Shown here piece by piece: positions 26,190-36,072 of a stretch of 64,000 nucleotides of DNA (the stretch's first letter is position 1; each line of letters opens with the position of its first letter). A model generated the notes under the pieces. That model had not been told where the DNA came from and made no database searches. It worked only from the letters and a program-made list of their open reading frames with translations. Source of the DNA: Salipiger aestuarii (GTDB taxonomy: Bacteria; Pseudomonadota; Alphaproteobacteria; Rhodobacterales; Rhodobacteraceae); the NCBI RefSeq assembly GCF_003259905.1, contig NZ_QLMG01000008.1, positions 62,001-126,000 on the forward strand, read 5' to 3'. The position numbers and the translations under genes were made by a program.

Positions 26190-26875
26190 GCTGTCGCATG
26201 GGTGAGGACAGCGCACGATCATTGCACGACCAGATCCGCGAGGATCTGGAAACGCGCATCCTGTCGGGCGACTGGCCGCCCGGACACCGCGTGCCGTCGG
26301 AACTGGAACTGGCGGGCGTTTACGGCTGTTCTCGGATGACCGTGAACAAGGTGATGACGCAGCTTGCCGGCGCCGGGCTGGTGCTGCGCCGCCGCCGCGC
26401 CGGATCGGTTGTGCTGCCGCAGCGGTCGCAGAATGCGGTGCTGGAAATTCACAACGTCAAGGACGAGGTGCTGGCCGCGGGCGGCTGGTATTCCCACGAC
26501 ATCCTGTCGCGCGATGTGGCGGGCGGGCGCGTGTCGGTCGCCTGCCTGCATCGCAAGGACGACGCGCCCTTCTGTCTGGAACAGCGGGTGATCTATCTGG
26601 ATGCGGTGCCCGGGGCGGGGGATGAACCGTTCATCGACGAGCCCCCCGGCGCCTGGCTGCTGGCGCATGTGCCGTGGTCCGAAGCGGAAAACCAAATCAC
26701 CGCCGAGGCGGCCAGCGGTGATGCCGCCGCCCATCTCGGCATCGCGGGGGGCACGCCGTTGCTGGTGATGACCCGGCGCACCTGGAAGAACGGCGAGCCG
26801 GTGACCGAGGCCCGCTTTGCCTATCCCGGCGGCGCGCATCGGCTGACCGCCCGGTTCACCCCGTCGCAAAACTAG
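26186..26875 (+). CDS. hutC: Histidine utilisation repressor HutC
   Basis: A 229-residue GntR-family regulator: winged helix-turn-helix at about 10-75 (WPPGHRVPSELELAGVYGCS, then RMTVNKVMTQLAGAGLVLRR) followed by a UTRA effector domain (from HNVKDEVLAAGG to LTARFTP). HutC proteins repress hut genes and respond to urocanate. It ends the transporter operon and converges on hutU across a 58-base gap. The palindromes at 23141 and 31350 are its likely sites, which would include its own operon. Confidence 0.92.
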   Translation: MSCRMGEDSARSLHDQIREDLETRILSGDWPPGHRVPSELELAGVYGCSRMTVNKVMTQLAGAGLVLRRRRAGSVVLPQRSQNAVLEIHNVKDEVLAAGGWYSHDILSRDVAGGRVSVACLHRKDDAPFCLEQRVIYLDAVPGAGDEPFIDEPPGAWLLAHVPWSEAENQITAEAASGDAAAHLGIAGGTPLLVMTRRTWKNGEPVTEARFAYPGGAHRLTARFTPSQN

Positions 26876-26933
26876 GCGCGACGGTCGCCTGAAATTTTCA
26901 GCCAGAAATTTTGGGCCGCCCCGTGGCCGGCGG

Positions 26934-28628
26934 TCAGCCCAGGATACGCGGCAGGCGCAGCTTGTTGGCGCGGGCGCAGGCGATTGCCTCGGGGTAGCCC
27001 GCATCCGCATGGCGCCAGACGCCCGAAGCGGGATCGTTCCACAGCACCCGCTTCAGCCGCTTTGCCGCCTCTGGCGTGCCGTCGGCGCAGATCACCACGC
27101 CCGCGTGTTGCGAAAACCCCATGCCGACGCCGCCGCCATGGTGGATCGACACCCACGTCGCACCGCTTGCGGTATTGACCAGCGCGTTCAGCAGCGGCCA
27201 GTCCGACACCGCATCCGACCCGTCGCGCATCGCTTCGGTTTCGCGGTTGGGCGACGCGACCGAGCCGGAATCCAGATGGTCGCGCCCGATCACCACCGGC
27301 GCGCTCAGCTCCCCGCTGGCCACCATCTCGTTGAACTTCAACCCGGCGCGGTGGCGATCCCCAAGGCCGATCCAGCAGATCCGCGCCGGCAGACCCTGAA
27401 ACGCGATCCGTTCGCGCGCCATGTCGAGCCAGCGGTGCAGATGCGCATTGTCGGGGAACAGCTCTTTCATCGCCTGATCGGTCTTGTAGATATCCTCGGG
27501 GTCGCCCGACAGCGCGGCCCAGCGGAACGGGCCGATGCCTTTGCAGAACAGGGGGCGGATATAGGCGGGGACGAAACCGGGAAAGGCAAAGGCATCGGTC
27601 AGCCCTTCTTCCTTGGCCATCTGGCGGATATTGTTGCCGTAATCCAGCACCGGCACGCCCGCGTTCCAGAAGCCGACCATCGCCGCCACATGGGTTTTCA
27701 TCGCCGCGCGCGCAGCGCGGTTAACGGCATCGGGGTCGGTTTCCTGCGTCTCGCGCCAATGCGCCACGGTCCAGCCGGCAGGCAGATAGCCGCGATAGGG
27801 ATCATGCGCCGAGGTCTGATCGGTGACCATGTCGGGGCGCCCGTTTGGAAGCTGGCCGCCCGCCTGCATCCGGGCGAGAAGCTCGGGGAACACCTCGGCG
27901 GCGTTGCCGATCAGCGCCACGGATTTCGCCTCGCCCGCCTTTGTCCATCGGTCGATCATCGCCAGAGCGTCGTCGATGGAATGGGTTTTCTCGTCGCAAT
28001 AGCGGGTGCGGATGCGGAAATCGGCACGGGTCTCGTCGCATTCCACCGCAAGGCAACACGCCCCCGCCATCACCGCGGCCAGAGGCTGCGCGCCGCCCAT
28101 GCCGCCAAGCCCGCCGGTCAGGATCCATTTGCCGGTCAGATCGCCGCCGTAATGCTGGCGGCCCGCCTCGGCAAAGGTTTCATAGGTGCCCTGCACGATG
28201 CCCTGCGCGCCGATGTAAATCCACGACCCGGCGGTCATCTGACCATACATCATCAGGCCTTTTTTATCCAATTCGTTGAAATGTTCCCATGTGGCCCATT
28301 CGGGTACGAGGTTGCTGTTGGCGATCAGCACGCGAGGCGCATCGGGATGGGTCTGGATGATGGCGATGGGCTTGCCGGATTGCACGATCAGCGTCTCGTC
28401 GGCTTCCAGATCGCGCAGCGATGCGACGATGGTGTCGAAATCCTCCCACGTCCGCGCCGCGCGCCCGATGCCGCCGTACACCACCAGCTCTGCCGGGTTT
28501 TCCGCCACATCCGGGTGCAGGTTGTTCATCAGCATCCTGAGCGGCGCTTCGGTCAGCCATGATTTGGCCGTCAGCTTTGGGCCGGTGGGCGGAAAGATGT
28601 CGCGCAGGTTGTGGCGGGGGTCGGTCAT
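26934..28628 (-). CDS. hutU: Urocanate hydratase
   Basis: A 564-residue urocanase, the second step of histidine breakdown, turning urocanate into 4-imidazolone-5-propionate with bound NAD. Conserved phrases: [10 protein letters not shown]-like [54 protein letters not shown] (NAD-binding glycines), and [20 protein letters not shown] near the active-site cysteine. Length is typical (~550-560). It is the last gene of hutI-hutH-hutU, four bases after hutH. Confidence 0.97.
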   Translation of the reverse strand: MTDPRHNLRDIFPPTGPKLTAKSWLTEAPLRMLMNNLHPDVAENPAELVVYGGIGRAARTWEDFDTIVASLRDLEADETLIVQSGKPIAIIQTHPDAPRVLIANSNLVPEWATWEHFNELDKKGLMMYGQMTAGSWIYIGAQGIVQGTYETFAEAGRQHYGGDLTGKWILTGGLGGMGGAQPLAAVMAGACCLAVECDETRADFRIRTRYCDEKTHSIDDALAMIDRWTKAGEAKSVALIGNAAEVFPELLARMQAGGQLPNGRPDMVTDQTSAHDPYRGYLPAGWTVAHWRETQETDPDAVNRAARAAMKTHVAAMVGFWNAGVPVLDYGNNIRQMAKEEGLTDAFAFPGFVPAYIRPLFCKGIGPFRWAALSGDPEDIYKTDQAMKELFPDNAHLHRWLDMARERIAFQGLPARICWIGLGDRHRAGLKFNEMVASGELSAPVVIGRDHLDSGSVASPNRETEAMRDGSDAVSDWPLLNALVNTASGATWVSIHHGGGVGMGFSQHAGVVICADGTPEAAKRLKRVLWNDPASGVWRHADAGYPEAIACARANKLRLPRILG

Positions 28629-28632
28629 CGGG

Positions 28633-30153
28633 TCAGCCTTTCAGTCCGGGCAGGGCAAAGGGGGCGCTGAGCGCGCCGGTCGCGACAAGGCGCGCGGCGG
28701 CGCCAAGGTCGGGGGCCAGCAGGCGGTCTTCGGCCAGTTCGGGGATGTCTTCGCGCAGGCGCGCGATGGCCCGCGCGAGCATGGGCGAGGTGGTCAGCGG
28801 CGCGCGCAGGGCGATGCCCTGGGCGGCACAGATCGCTTCGATTCCAACGATATGGGCCAGATTTTCGGTCATTTGCAGCAGGCGGCGCGCGCCGTGGCAG
28901 GCCATGCTGACGTGGTCTTCCTGGTTGGCGCTGGTCGGGGTCGAATCGACCGAGGCGGGATGCGCAAGCTGCTTGTTCTCGCTCATCAGCGCGGCGGTGG
29001 TGACCTCGGCGATCATCAGGCCAGAGTTCAGCCCCGGCCGGGGCGACAGGAACGCGGGCAGGCCGAAATTCATCGCCGGGTCGACCAGCATCGCCACGCG
29101 ACGCTGCGCGATCGCGCCGGTTTCGGCCACCGCCAGCGCGATGATATCGGCGGCAAAGGCCACCGGTTCCGCATGGAAATTGCCGCCTGACACGATGCTG
29201 CCATCAGACAGGACAAGCGGGTTGTCGGTGGCGGCGTTTGCCTCGATCTCCAGCGTGCGGCCGGCCTGGCGCAGCAGGTCGAGGCAGGCGCCGGCGACCT
29301 GCGGCTGGCAGCGCAGGCAGTACGGGTCCTGCACGCGGTCATCGCCGGCAAGGTGGCTGTCGCGGATGGCGCTGCGGTCCAGCAGCACCCGCAAGGCATC
29401 CGCCACGGCGATCTGGCCGGGCTGGCCGCGCAGGGCGTGGATGTCGGGGGCAAAGGGCGCGGTCGATCCCATGGCCGCATCGGTTGCCATCGCGCCTGTG
29501 ACCAACGAGGTCTGAAAACAGCGTTCGGCGGCGAACAGCCCCGCCAGCGCCAGCGCGGTCGACACCTGGGTGCCGTTGATGAGGGCAAGCCCTTCCTTGG
29601 CGACCAGTTCGATTGGCGTCAGCCCGGCGCGCGCCAGCGCCTGCGCCGCTGGCAGGCGGGTGCCGTCATGGAAGGCCTCGCCCTCGCCGATCATCGCGGC
29701 GGCCATGTGGGCGAGCGGCGCAAGGTCGCCCGACGCACCGACCGATCCCTTTTCCGGGATCACCGGCAGCACGCCTTTGGCCAGCATGGCGTCCATCAGC
29801 GCGATCAGCTCGGGACGCACGCCGGACGCGCCGCGCCCCAGGGACAGCAGCTTGAGCGCCATCACCAGCCGGGTGATCGGCGCGGGCAGCGGCGCGCCGA
29901 CGCCGCAGCAATGCGACAGGATCAGGTTGCGCTGAAGCGTCGCCACATCGCCCGGCGCGATGCGCACCGAGGCCAGCTTGCCAAAGCCGGTGTTGATGCC
30001 ATAGACCGCCTCGCCCCGTCGGGCGACCTCGGCCACGCGGGCGCGCGCGGCTTTTATGCCGGGCAGGGACGAGGCGTCGAGCGTGACCGCCACCTCATCG
30101 CGATAAACCGCGCGCAGGGTGTCGAGCGTCACGGCGCCGGGGCTGAGAATCAT
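28633..30153 (-). CDS. hutH: Histidine ammonia-lyase
   Basis: A 506-residue lyase that removes ammonia from histidine to give urocanate. The MIO cofactor forms from Ala-Ser-Gly in [15 protein letters not shown] (about 140-142). [15 protein letters not shown] and [14 protein letters not shown] are also conserved. The ATG at 30153 overlaps the hutI stop by ATGA, giving tight coupling; a longer upstream frame lies within hutI and is rejected. Confidence 0.97.
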   Translation of the reverse strand: MILSPGAVTLDTLRAVYRDEVAVTLDASSLPGIKAARARVAEVARRGEAVYGINTGFGKLASVRIAPGDVATLQRNLILSHCCGVGAPLPAPITRLVMALKLLSLGRGASGVRPELIALMDAMLAKGVLPVIPEKGSVGASGDLAPLAHMAAAMIGEGEAFHDGTRLPAAQALARAGLTPIELVAKEGLALINGTQVSTALALAGLFAAERCFQTSLVTGAMATDAAMGSTAPFAPDIHALRGQPGQIAVADALRVLLDRSAIRDSHLAGDDRVQDPYCLRCQPQVAGACLDLLRQAGRTLEIEANAATDNPLVLSDGSIVSGGNFHAEPVAFAADIIALAVAETGAIAQRRVAMLVDPAMNFGLPAFLSPRPGLNSGLMIAEVTTAALMSENKQLAHPASVDSTPTSANQEDHVSMACHGARRLLQMTENLAHIVGIEAICAAQGIALRAPLTTSPMLARAIARLREDIPELAEDRLLAPDLGAAARLVATGALSAPFALPGLKG

Positions 30154-31322
30154 GCGATTTCTCCGGCAAAGACACGATATTTCAACGGGTTGAAGCCGAT
30201 GCGCGCCACCAGTTGCGCGGCGCTGTCTGCGTTCCACAGGCAAAAATCGGCGGTCTTGCCGGGCGCGATCACCCCCACATCCGCCAGCCCAAGCGCCTGC
30301 GCGGCGACGCTCGTCACCCCTGCCAGGCATTCCGGCACAGTCATGCGAAACAGCGTTGCGCCCATGTTCATGGTCAGCAACAGCGAGGTCAGGGGAGACG
30401 TGCCGGGATTGCAATCGGTGGCCAACGCCATCGGCACGCCCGCCTCGCGGAAGGCCTCGACCGGGGGCAGGCGGGTTTCGCGCAGCGTGTAGAACGCGCC
30501 GGGCAGCAGCACCGCCACCGTGCCCGCGCGCGCCATGGCGGCGGCATCGGAGGCGGCGGCGTATTCGACGTGATCGGCCGACAGCGCCCCATGCCGCGCC
30601 GCCAACCGGCAGCCGCCCTGACGCGACAGCTGCTCGGCATGCAGCTTGACCGGCAGGCCAAGGTCGGCGGCGCGGTCGAACAGCGGCTCAAGCTCGTCGG
30701 TGGAAAAGGCGATGCCCTCGCAAAACGCATCCACCGCGTCGACCAGCCCTTCGGCATGGGCGCGATTCAACCCTTCGATGCAGATGTCGTCGATATAGGC
30801 GGCGCGGTCGGTGGTTCCGGCGGGCAGGGCATGGGCGGCAAGCCATGTGGTGACCACCCGCACGCGCCGCGCACGCGCCAGGCGGCGGGCGGCGCGCAGC
30901 ATCCGCAATTCGGTTTCGATCTCAAGCCCGTAGCCGGATTTGACTTCGATGGTCGTCACACCTTCGGCCAGCAGCGCATCAAGCCGGGGCAGCGCCTGTG
31001 CGACCATGTCATCCTCGGACAGGGCGCGGGTTGCGGTGACGGTGGACGCGATGCCGCCACCCTCGCGCGCGATCTGTTCATAACCCGCGCCTTCGAGCCG
31101 CAGTTCGAATTCGCGCGCCCGGTCGCCGCCGAACACCAGATGCGTGTGGCAGTCCACCAGACCGGGGGTCATCAGCGCCCCGCCGCAATCGACAACCCGG
31201 TCGCCGCGCAGCCCGACGCCGATGTCGGCGATCCGTCCGTCTTCGGTCAGCACATCCAGCGGATGTGGCGCCACGCCCAGCGTCCCGGTTATCACGCGCG
31301 CGTTTGCCCAGAGCGTCTGCAT
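30150..31322 (-). CDS. hutI: Imidazolonepropionase
   Basis: A 390-residue zinc amidohydrolase, third step of the pathway, opening imidazolonepropionate to N-formimidoylglutamate. Metal-binding [20 protein letters not shown] near residue 60, [24 protein letters not shown] and [10 protein letters not shown] are visible. AGAGGACAG precedes the ATG at 31322. First gene of the minus-strand hut operon; an operator-like palindrome lies 28-44 bases upstream. Confidence 0.96.
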   Translation of the reverse strand: MQTLWANARVITGTLGVAPHPLDVLTEDGRIADIGVGLRGDRVVDCGGALMTPGLVDCHTHLVFGGDRAREFELRLEGAGYEQIAREGGGIASTVTATRALSEDDMVAQALPRLDALLAEGVTTIEVKSGYGLEIETELRMLRAARRLARARRVRVVTTWLAAHALPAGTTDRAAYIDDICIEGLNRAHAEGLVDAVDAFCEGIAFSTDELEPLFDRAADLGLPVKLHAEQLSRQGGCRLAARHGALSADHVEYAAASDAAAMARAGTVAVLLPGAFYTLRETRLPPVEAFREAGVPMALATDCNPGTSPLTSLLLTMNMGATLFRMTVPECLAGVTSVAAQALGLADVGVIAPGKTADFCLWNADSAAQLVARIGFNPLKYRVFAGEIA

Positions 31323-31349
31323 CTGTCCTCTCTTTCCTCATCGGCTTTA

Positions 31350-31366
31350 TAAGTATATACATATTA
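31350..31366. promoter_or_regulatory. Candidate HutC operator between hutI and hutF
   Basis: TAAGTATATACATATTA centred on the perfect palindrome GTATATAC (31353-31360) lies in the 89-base gap between the divergent hutI and hutF starts. Similar to the site at 23141, it could control both directions. Confidence 0.6.
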
Positions 31367-31411
31367 TCGCGGGCACGGAAAGCCCGGACCGCGAGGGGGA
31401 AGGGTAGCGCG

Positions 31412-32734
31412 ATGCTGATACACGCGAAACGGGCGCTTTTGCCCGATGGCTGGGCCAAGGACATTTGTGTCACGGTGCAGCACGGGGTCATCGCGTCGGT
31501 CGGAGTCGGGGTGGGGCATGGCGGCGGCGTCGATGCGCTTCTGCCCGGCGGCCAGAACCTGCATTCCCACGCCTTTCAGCGCGGGTTTGCAGGGCTTGCC
31601 GAAACGCGTGGACCGGGGCAGGACAGCTTTTGGACATGGCGCGACATGATGTATCGCTTTGCGCTGATCCTCGATCCGGACGACGCGCAGGCCATCGCGG
31701 AAATGGCCTATGCCGAGATGCTCGAAGCCGGGTACACGCGTGTCGGAGAATTTCACTACCTGCATCACCGTCCTGACGGGGCGCCCTATGACGACCCGGC
31801 CGAGATGTCCGCGCGGATCTTTGCCGCTGCCAGAGCGACAGGCATCGCGCTGACGCATCTGCCGGTGTTCTACGCCCATGGCGGGTTCGGGCGCGCGCCC
31901 GCAAGCCGGGGGCAGCGGCGCTTCCTGCATGATCCCGATGCCTTTGCCGGGCTGGTCGCGCGCTGCGACGCCATGGCGCGGCCCGGCGACGTGGTGGGCT
32001 ACGCGCCCCATTCGCTGCGCGCCGCCGATGCGTCGGATCTGGCGGCGCTGGCGCAGGCGCTGCCCGGACGCCAGGTGCATATTCACGTTGCCGAGCAGGC
32101 GAAAGAGGTGGACGACTGCCTTGCCGCCTATGGTCGCCGCCCCGTCGAGCGGTTGTTCGACATCGCTGCGGTCGGCCCCGGCTGGTGCCTGATCCACGCC
32201 ACGCATCTGGCCCCGTCCGAGGGCGCGCGGATCGCGGGGTCGGGCGCGGTGGTCGGACTGTGCCCGGTGACCGAGGCCAACCTCGGTGACGGGATCTTTG
32301 CCGCGCCGGCCTTTATGGCCGAAGGCGGCGTATTCGGCATCGGCACGGACAGCAACATCCGCATCCGGCTGGCCGAGGAATTGCGGATGCTGGAGTACGG
32401 CCAGCGCCTGACTGCGCGGGCGCGCAACGTGCTGGCCGGTGCGGGATCGACCGGAACGCAGCTATACCGCCGCGTGCTTGACGGGGGCGCGCGGGCGCTT
32501 GGTGCGCCCGCCCCGGCGATCGCCCCGGGAGCTCCGGCGGATCTGGTCGGGCTGAGCGATCCGCTGGGCATCGGCGACGCGCTGGCCGACCGCTGGATTT
32601 TCGGCAGCGACGGGGCGGTCAGCGACGTCTGGGTCGCGGGGCGCCATCTGGTGCGTGACGGGCGCCACGCCGACCGCGACCGCATCGCGGCCCGCTTTGC
32701 CCGGGCGGTCCGCCGGGTGCTTGCGGCGGGCTGA
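31412..32734 (+). CDS. hutF: Formimidoylglutamate deiminase
   Basis: A 440-residue amidohydrolase that deiminates N-formimidoylglutamate to N-formylglutamate, the five-step variant of histidine breakdown. GGQNLHSHAFQRGFAGLAE (metal His pair), GYTRVGEFHYLHH, QVHIHVAEQAKEVDDC and FGIGTDSNIRI are typical. AGGGGGAAGGG precedes the ATG at 31412. Divergent from hutI. The following enzyme of this route, N-formylglutamate amidohydrolase (hutG), is not in the window. Confidence 0.94.
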   Translation: MLIHAKRALLPDGWAKDICVTVQHGVIASVGVGVGHGGGVDALLPGGQNLHSHAFQRGFAGLAETRGPGQDSFWTWRDMMYRFALILDPDDAQAIAEMAYAEMLEAGYTRVGEFHYLHHRPDGAPYDDPAEMSARIFAAARATGIALTHLPVFYAHGGFGRAPASRGQRRFLHDPDAFAGLVARCDAMARPGDVVGYAPHSLRAADASDLAALAQALPGRQVHIHVAEQAKEVDDCLAAYGRRPVERLFDIAAVGPGWCLIHATHLAPSEGARIAGSGAVVGLCPVTEANLGDGIFAAPAFMAEGGVFGIGTDSNIRIRLAEELRMLEYGQRLTARARNVLAGAGSTGTQLYRRVLDGGARALGAPAPAIAPGAPADLVGLSDPLGIGDALADRWIFGSDGAVSDVWVAGRHLVRDGRHADRDRIAARFARAVRRVLAAG

Positions 32735-32769
32735 CGCCGCAGGTCCGGGTTCGGCCCGCAGGGCGCGCG

Positions 32770-33558
32770 TCAGACGCTGCTGATCATCCCACCGTCGCAG
32801 CGCACCATGGAGCCGGTGACGTACCCGGCGGGTTCGCTGCACAAAAAGGCGCCGACCGCGCCGAATTCATCGACCCGCCCGTAGCGTTTTGCCGGGATGG
32901 CGCGGCGCGAGGCGGCCCGGACCTCATCCAGCGGTTTGCCCTGCGTCTCGGCCACCGCGCCATCCAGCTGATCGAGGCGGTCGGTGTGAATCCGACCGGG
33001 AAGCAGCATGTTGCAGGTCACGCCCTCGCCCGCGACCTCGGTCGCCAGGGTCTTGTTCCAGCCCGCCAGCGCCCCGCGCAGGGTGTTGGACAGCGCAAGA
33101 TTGGGAATGGGCTGTTCAACGCCCGACGAGGCAACCGTCAGCACCCGCCCCCAGCCCTGGGCGCACATGCCGGGGATCAGGCGGCCCGTCAGGTCGATGA
33201 CCGACGCAACCATCGCCTGCGCCTGCGCCATCAGCACCGCGACATCAATGTCGCGCGCCGCGCCGGGCTTTGGCCCGCCGGTGTTGTTGACCAGAATATC
33301 GACGCCGCCAAATCGGTCGCGCACATGTTCGGCCGTCCGCGCGGCGAAATCGGGCGCGGTCAGATCGACCTGCATCCAGTCCGCCTGCCCCGCGCCGCGG
33401 GCGTTGATCTGCGCGGCGACGGCTTCCAGCGTGGCGGCGTCGCGCCCGGTCAGCATCACACGCGCGCCTTCGGCGGCAAGGGCTTCGGCGATACCGCGCC
33501 CAAGGCCGCGCGACGAGGCAAGCACCAGCGCGCGGCGGTCTGTCAGTCCAAGATCCAT
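32770..33558 (-). CDS. Short-chain dehydrogenase/reductase
   Basis: A 262-residue SDR with a Rossmann fold. The cofactor motif is ALVLASSRGLGRGIAEAL, in which Ser replaces the first Gly of TGxxxGxG. NNTGGPKPG follows, and the usual catalytic YxxxK is not conserved: the matching region reads NLALSNTLRGALAGWNKTLA, with Ser replacing Tyr. This form is found in a group often labelled 3-oxoacyl-ACP reductase-like. AGGAG seven bases upstream supports 33558. It lies 19 bases downstream of the VOC gene on the same strand. Substrate unknown. Confidence 0.87.
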   Translation of the reverse strand: MDLGLTDRRALVLASSRGLGRGIAEALAAEGARVMLTGRDAATLEAVAAQINARGAGQADWMQVDLTAPDFAARTAEHVRDRFGGVDILVNNTGGPKPGAARDIDVAVLMAQAQAMVASVIDLTGRLIPGMCAQGWGRVLTVASSGVEQPIPNLALSNTLRGALAGWNKTLATEVAGEGVTCNMLLPGRIHTDRLDQLDGAVAETQGKPLDEVRAASRRAIPAKRYGRVDEFGAVGAFLCSEPAGYVTGSMVRCDGGMISSV

Positions 33559-33577
33559 GGGGTATCTCCTGTTTGGG

Positions 33578-33847
33578 TCAGCTTGCAAGGATGCCGCTGG
33601 TGTCGGCAAGGCCCTTGATTTCGGGGGGATTTCCAGAGAGGTCGCGGAAAAACGCGGTGCATTCTTCGCCCGGTTGGCCGTTAAAGCGGAACACCGGCGG
33701 GATGGCAAAGTCAATGCCGCCGCCCTGCAACCGCGCGGCCGAGGTCTCGGTCGACCGCCCCTCGGTCCAGCCCAGCACATCGCCATGGAACCGGCGGGTT
33801 TCGTCAAGGTCGGTGACATGCAGCGCAAGGTGAAAGGCGGATTTCAT
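33578..33847 (-). pseudogene. VOC/glyoxalase-family protein, apparently missing its middle
   Basis: An 89-residue open frame that begins like a VOC dioxygenase/glyoxalase-like protein (FHLALHVTDLDETRRFHGDV, GWTEGRSTET) and ends like one (FRFNGQPGEECTAFFRDLSG, EIKGL). Family members are ~130-145 residues; between STET and ARLQGGGIDFAIPP about 50 residues expected in the centre, including a metal-binding His strand, seem to be gone without loss of frame. The first His and the last Glu remain. Upstream of the SDR, probably one transcript. It may be non-functional or a relic. Confidence 0.65.
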
Positions 33848-34827
33848 CGGGGTTTCCGGGGTTGGGGTTGCCTTGGGATAGCCAATCGGAAGAAAAAGGA
33901 AAACCGACAATATCTGCCCCTGCGCGAAAGAAACTCTTGTGGATACGCGGTTTCCGGAAAGCCTTCAGGCGGTGGTCGATGATGGATCCAGCGCCGCCGC
34001 GCGCCAAGGCCGGAGTTGCGGACCACGCCGGGGGCGTCTTCGGCGTGATGCTGAACGTCGCACCGCCGCGACCGACCCGCGCTTCACCCGTCGCGGCGAA
34101 GGCGTCGAGCAGATGCTTGAACGGGTCCTGGGGGAAGATTGGCTGGCCGAAGGCGATCCGCCCTGAAATCCATCGACCCAGCATCGTCGGGGACCTCCGG
34201 AACCACCAGTTCGACGGGCTTTTTCCGCCTCCGCCGCTTGCAGGGCCTTATGCTGGGATTCAGCTCCGGACCGCGGTCATGCTGCAACCGCGCTTGTCGT
34301 TCCAGACATGACCCTGGACGTTGCGCAGATGCAGGAGGCAGAGGCCAACCCCCCGATCTTCTGTGCGGTCGTCAGCCCGACGAGCAGACCGGCGATATGC
34401 CCGTTCATCCCGCCGACAAAATTCGACTTCAGCATCTCTCAGTTTTCGGGAAGGATTACCTGAGATCACAAAAAGCACCGCAGGTCTTTGCGGGCCAAAA
34501 GCCATGAGGTTTCGGTTCATCGAAGTCCACGCGGGAGGCTACGGCGGACAGTGGCCACAGGTTCGACATCGCCGGATCGGGACTGCGCAGCAGATGCACC
34601 AAGCCAGAAATGGGCAGACCGCTGTCGTGACATTGTTTCGCGATGCAGCGCCGGGCAGTGGGCATCGGCTATGTCCGGGCGCGTGATGGATGGTTATCGC
34701 TCGCGGTGATCCTGGCCCCGGATCCGCGCCGCCATTCAGCACCGGGCTGGAAACGCGCTGTTGCCTTCGAACGAAAGACGGCCTGAACGCGCACCCGGGG
34801 CGGCACGAAAGCGGGACAGGGCCAGCC
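33848..34827. other. Long gap with decayed sequence
   Basis: Nearly 1 kb without an intact gene. It contains the remnant of an IS3-type transposase (34150-34350, minus strand) and otherwise short frames without known families. A minus-strand frame through 33900-34180 has a protein-like stretch (FPQDPFKHLLDAFAATGEAR) that I could not place. The segment looks like an eroded insertion site. Confidence 0.6.
34150..34350 (-). mobile_element. Decayed IS3-family transposase (OrfB) fragment
   Basis: Two minus-strand frames together give an IS3 OrfB-like order. First comes GLCLLHLRNVQGHVWNDKR (34292-34346), like the family's LRNxGxxWNHKRVYR; a frameshift then leads into ELNPSIRPCKRRRRKKP (34266 onward) and VPEVPDDAGSMDFRADRL (to ~34152), like NLRIKPRKRL...PNQVWSMDFMADRL. 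The final part is where the first catalytic Asp of the DDE core sits. Trp is replaced and the rest of the core is lost, so the element is dead. No terminal repeats were found. Confidence 0.6.
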
Positions 34828-36072
34828 TCAGCCTCGGTCAAACCGCTTTGGGGCAATCCGCGACAGGCCGGGCTCCAGCGGGAACAGCGCTGCCTGAAGC
34901 GAATGGTAGATATCGGGTTTGCCGGTGAACTGAATTTCACAGGGCGCGCCGCTTTCGTCGATTTCCGGGAACCAACCACCCCGCCGCACATCGACATGGC
35001 GCAGCGCCGCGTGAAGCCACAGCCGGCGGTACCATTGTTCGTCACTGGGCTGGCGATCCAGCTTTATCAGGGCCGCCATCGCACCGATTCCTTCGCAGAC
35101 GGGCCACCAGTAGCGGTCGCGGATCGCGTGTCCGCCTTCGGCGTCCAGGGTGTAGACAAACCCGCCATCCTCGCGCCAGGCATCCGCCAGCGCCTGTTCG
35201 ATCAGCCGACGTGCGCGGGACGGCGCGTGTTGGTCGCGCCGCCCGTCCAGATCCCAATGCTGGATCAGAAGGCGGCCAAGTTCCAGCGAATGGCCCGGTG
35301 TGGTGCCTGCGGGGCGAAACATCGGGTTGCCCGCATAGGTCGGATCCACCCGCCAGTCCTGGGTATAGTGTTCCGGCAGACGCCAGCCGTGGGCCGGGGC
35401 CATTCGGGCCGTGAAAAAATCCAGAATGCGTCCGGCGCGGTGCAGGAACTCTGCCTGTCCCGTCGCCTCGTAGGCGGTCAGCAGCGCCTCGACGCCATGC
35501 ATGTTGGCATTCATGCCGCGATAGGTGGAAAACGGCGTCCAGTCGCGCGCGAATTCATCGCGCAGCAGGCCCGCCTTGTCGTCCCAGTAGCGGGTGTCGA
35601 GCACGTCGCGGATGTCGGCCAGCAGACGGTCGGCATCCGGATGGCCCACCTGCTTTGCCGAGGCCGCGGCCAGCAGCACGAAGACATGGCCATAGGCCAG
35701 CTTGACGTCATCGACGACGCCGCTGCGATCGACCGCCCAAAGATAGCCGCCATGGATCGTGTCGCGGTGCCGGGTCCAAAGCGCCTGCATGCCCGCGTCG
35801 ATCATGGCGTCGGCCTGCGTGTCGCCGACCTGTTTTCCCAGCGCGTAGGAATGCACCAGCCGGGTGACGGCATGCAGCTCTTGCGGGGCGCCTGGCCGGG
35901 GCTGGCCGGCGCGGTCAAGCTGTTCGATCCAGCCGTCCGCCCCGAGGCTGGCATGAAAGAAATCCAGCTGCCGCCGCGCATCCTGGCGCAACCAGTCGCG
36001 GTGCTGCGGATCGTCAAGCCAGAAACCCGGTGCGTCGGTGGCGCCGATATGGGGGGATGCGGTGGTGGTCAT
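34828..36072 (-). CDS. AGE/YihS-family sugar isomerase
   Basis: A 414-residue (alpha/alpha)6-barrel protein of the N-acylglucosamine 2-epimerase family, equal in size to the YihS aldose-ketose/sulfoquinovose isomerase. Visible are DVKLAYGHVFVLLAAASAKQ, RGMNANMHGVEALLTAYEAT, PAGTTPGHSLELGRLLIQ (catalytic His region), WWPVCEGIGAM and DIYHSLQAALFP (second catalytic His region). Likely reaction: mannose-fructose-glucose or sulfoquinovose isomerisation. No other yih genes are near, so the substrate stays open. CGGAG upstream supports the ATG at 36072. Confidence 0.85.
   Translation of the reverse strand: MTTTASPHIGATDAPGFWLDDPQHRDWLRQDARRQLDFFHASLGADGWIEQLDRAGQPRPGAPQELHAVTRLVHSYALGKQVGDTQADAMIDAGMQALWTRHRDTIHGGYLWAVDRSGVVDDVKLAYGHVFVLLAAASAKQVGHPDADRLLADIRDVLDTRYWDDKAGLLRDEFARDWTPFSTYRGMNANMHGVEALLTAYEATGQAEFLHRAGRILDFFTARMAPAHGWRLPEHYTQDWRVDPTYAGNPMFRPAGTTPGHSLELGRLLIQHWDLDGRRDQHAPSRARRLIEQALADAWREDGGFVYTLDAEGGHAIRDRYWWPVCEGIGAMAALIKLDRQPSDEQWYRRLWLHAALRHVDVRRGGWFPEIDESGAPCEIQFTGKPDIYHSLQAALFPLEPGLSRIAPKRFDRG

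Noticed and set aside
26873-26925. AGGCG...CGCCT and AAATTTT repeats between hutC and hutU
   Set aside because: Imperfect stem; could be a shared terminator for the convergent genes but the pairing is poor.
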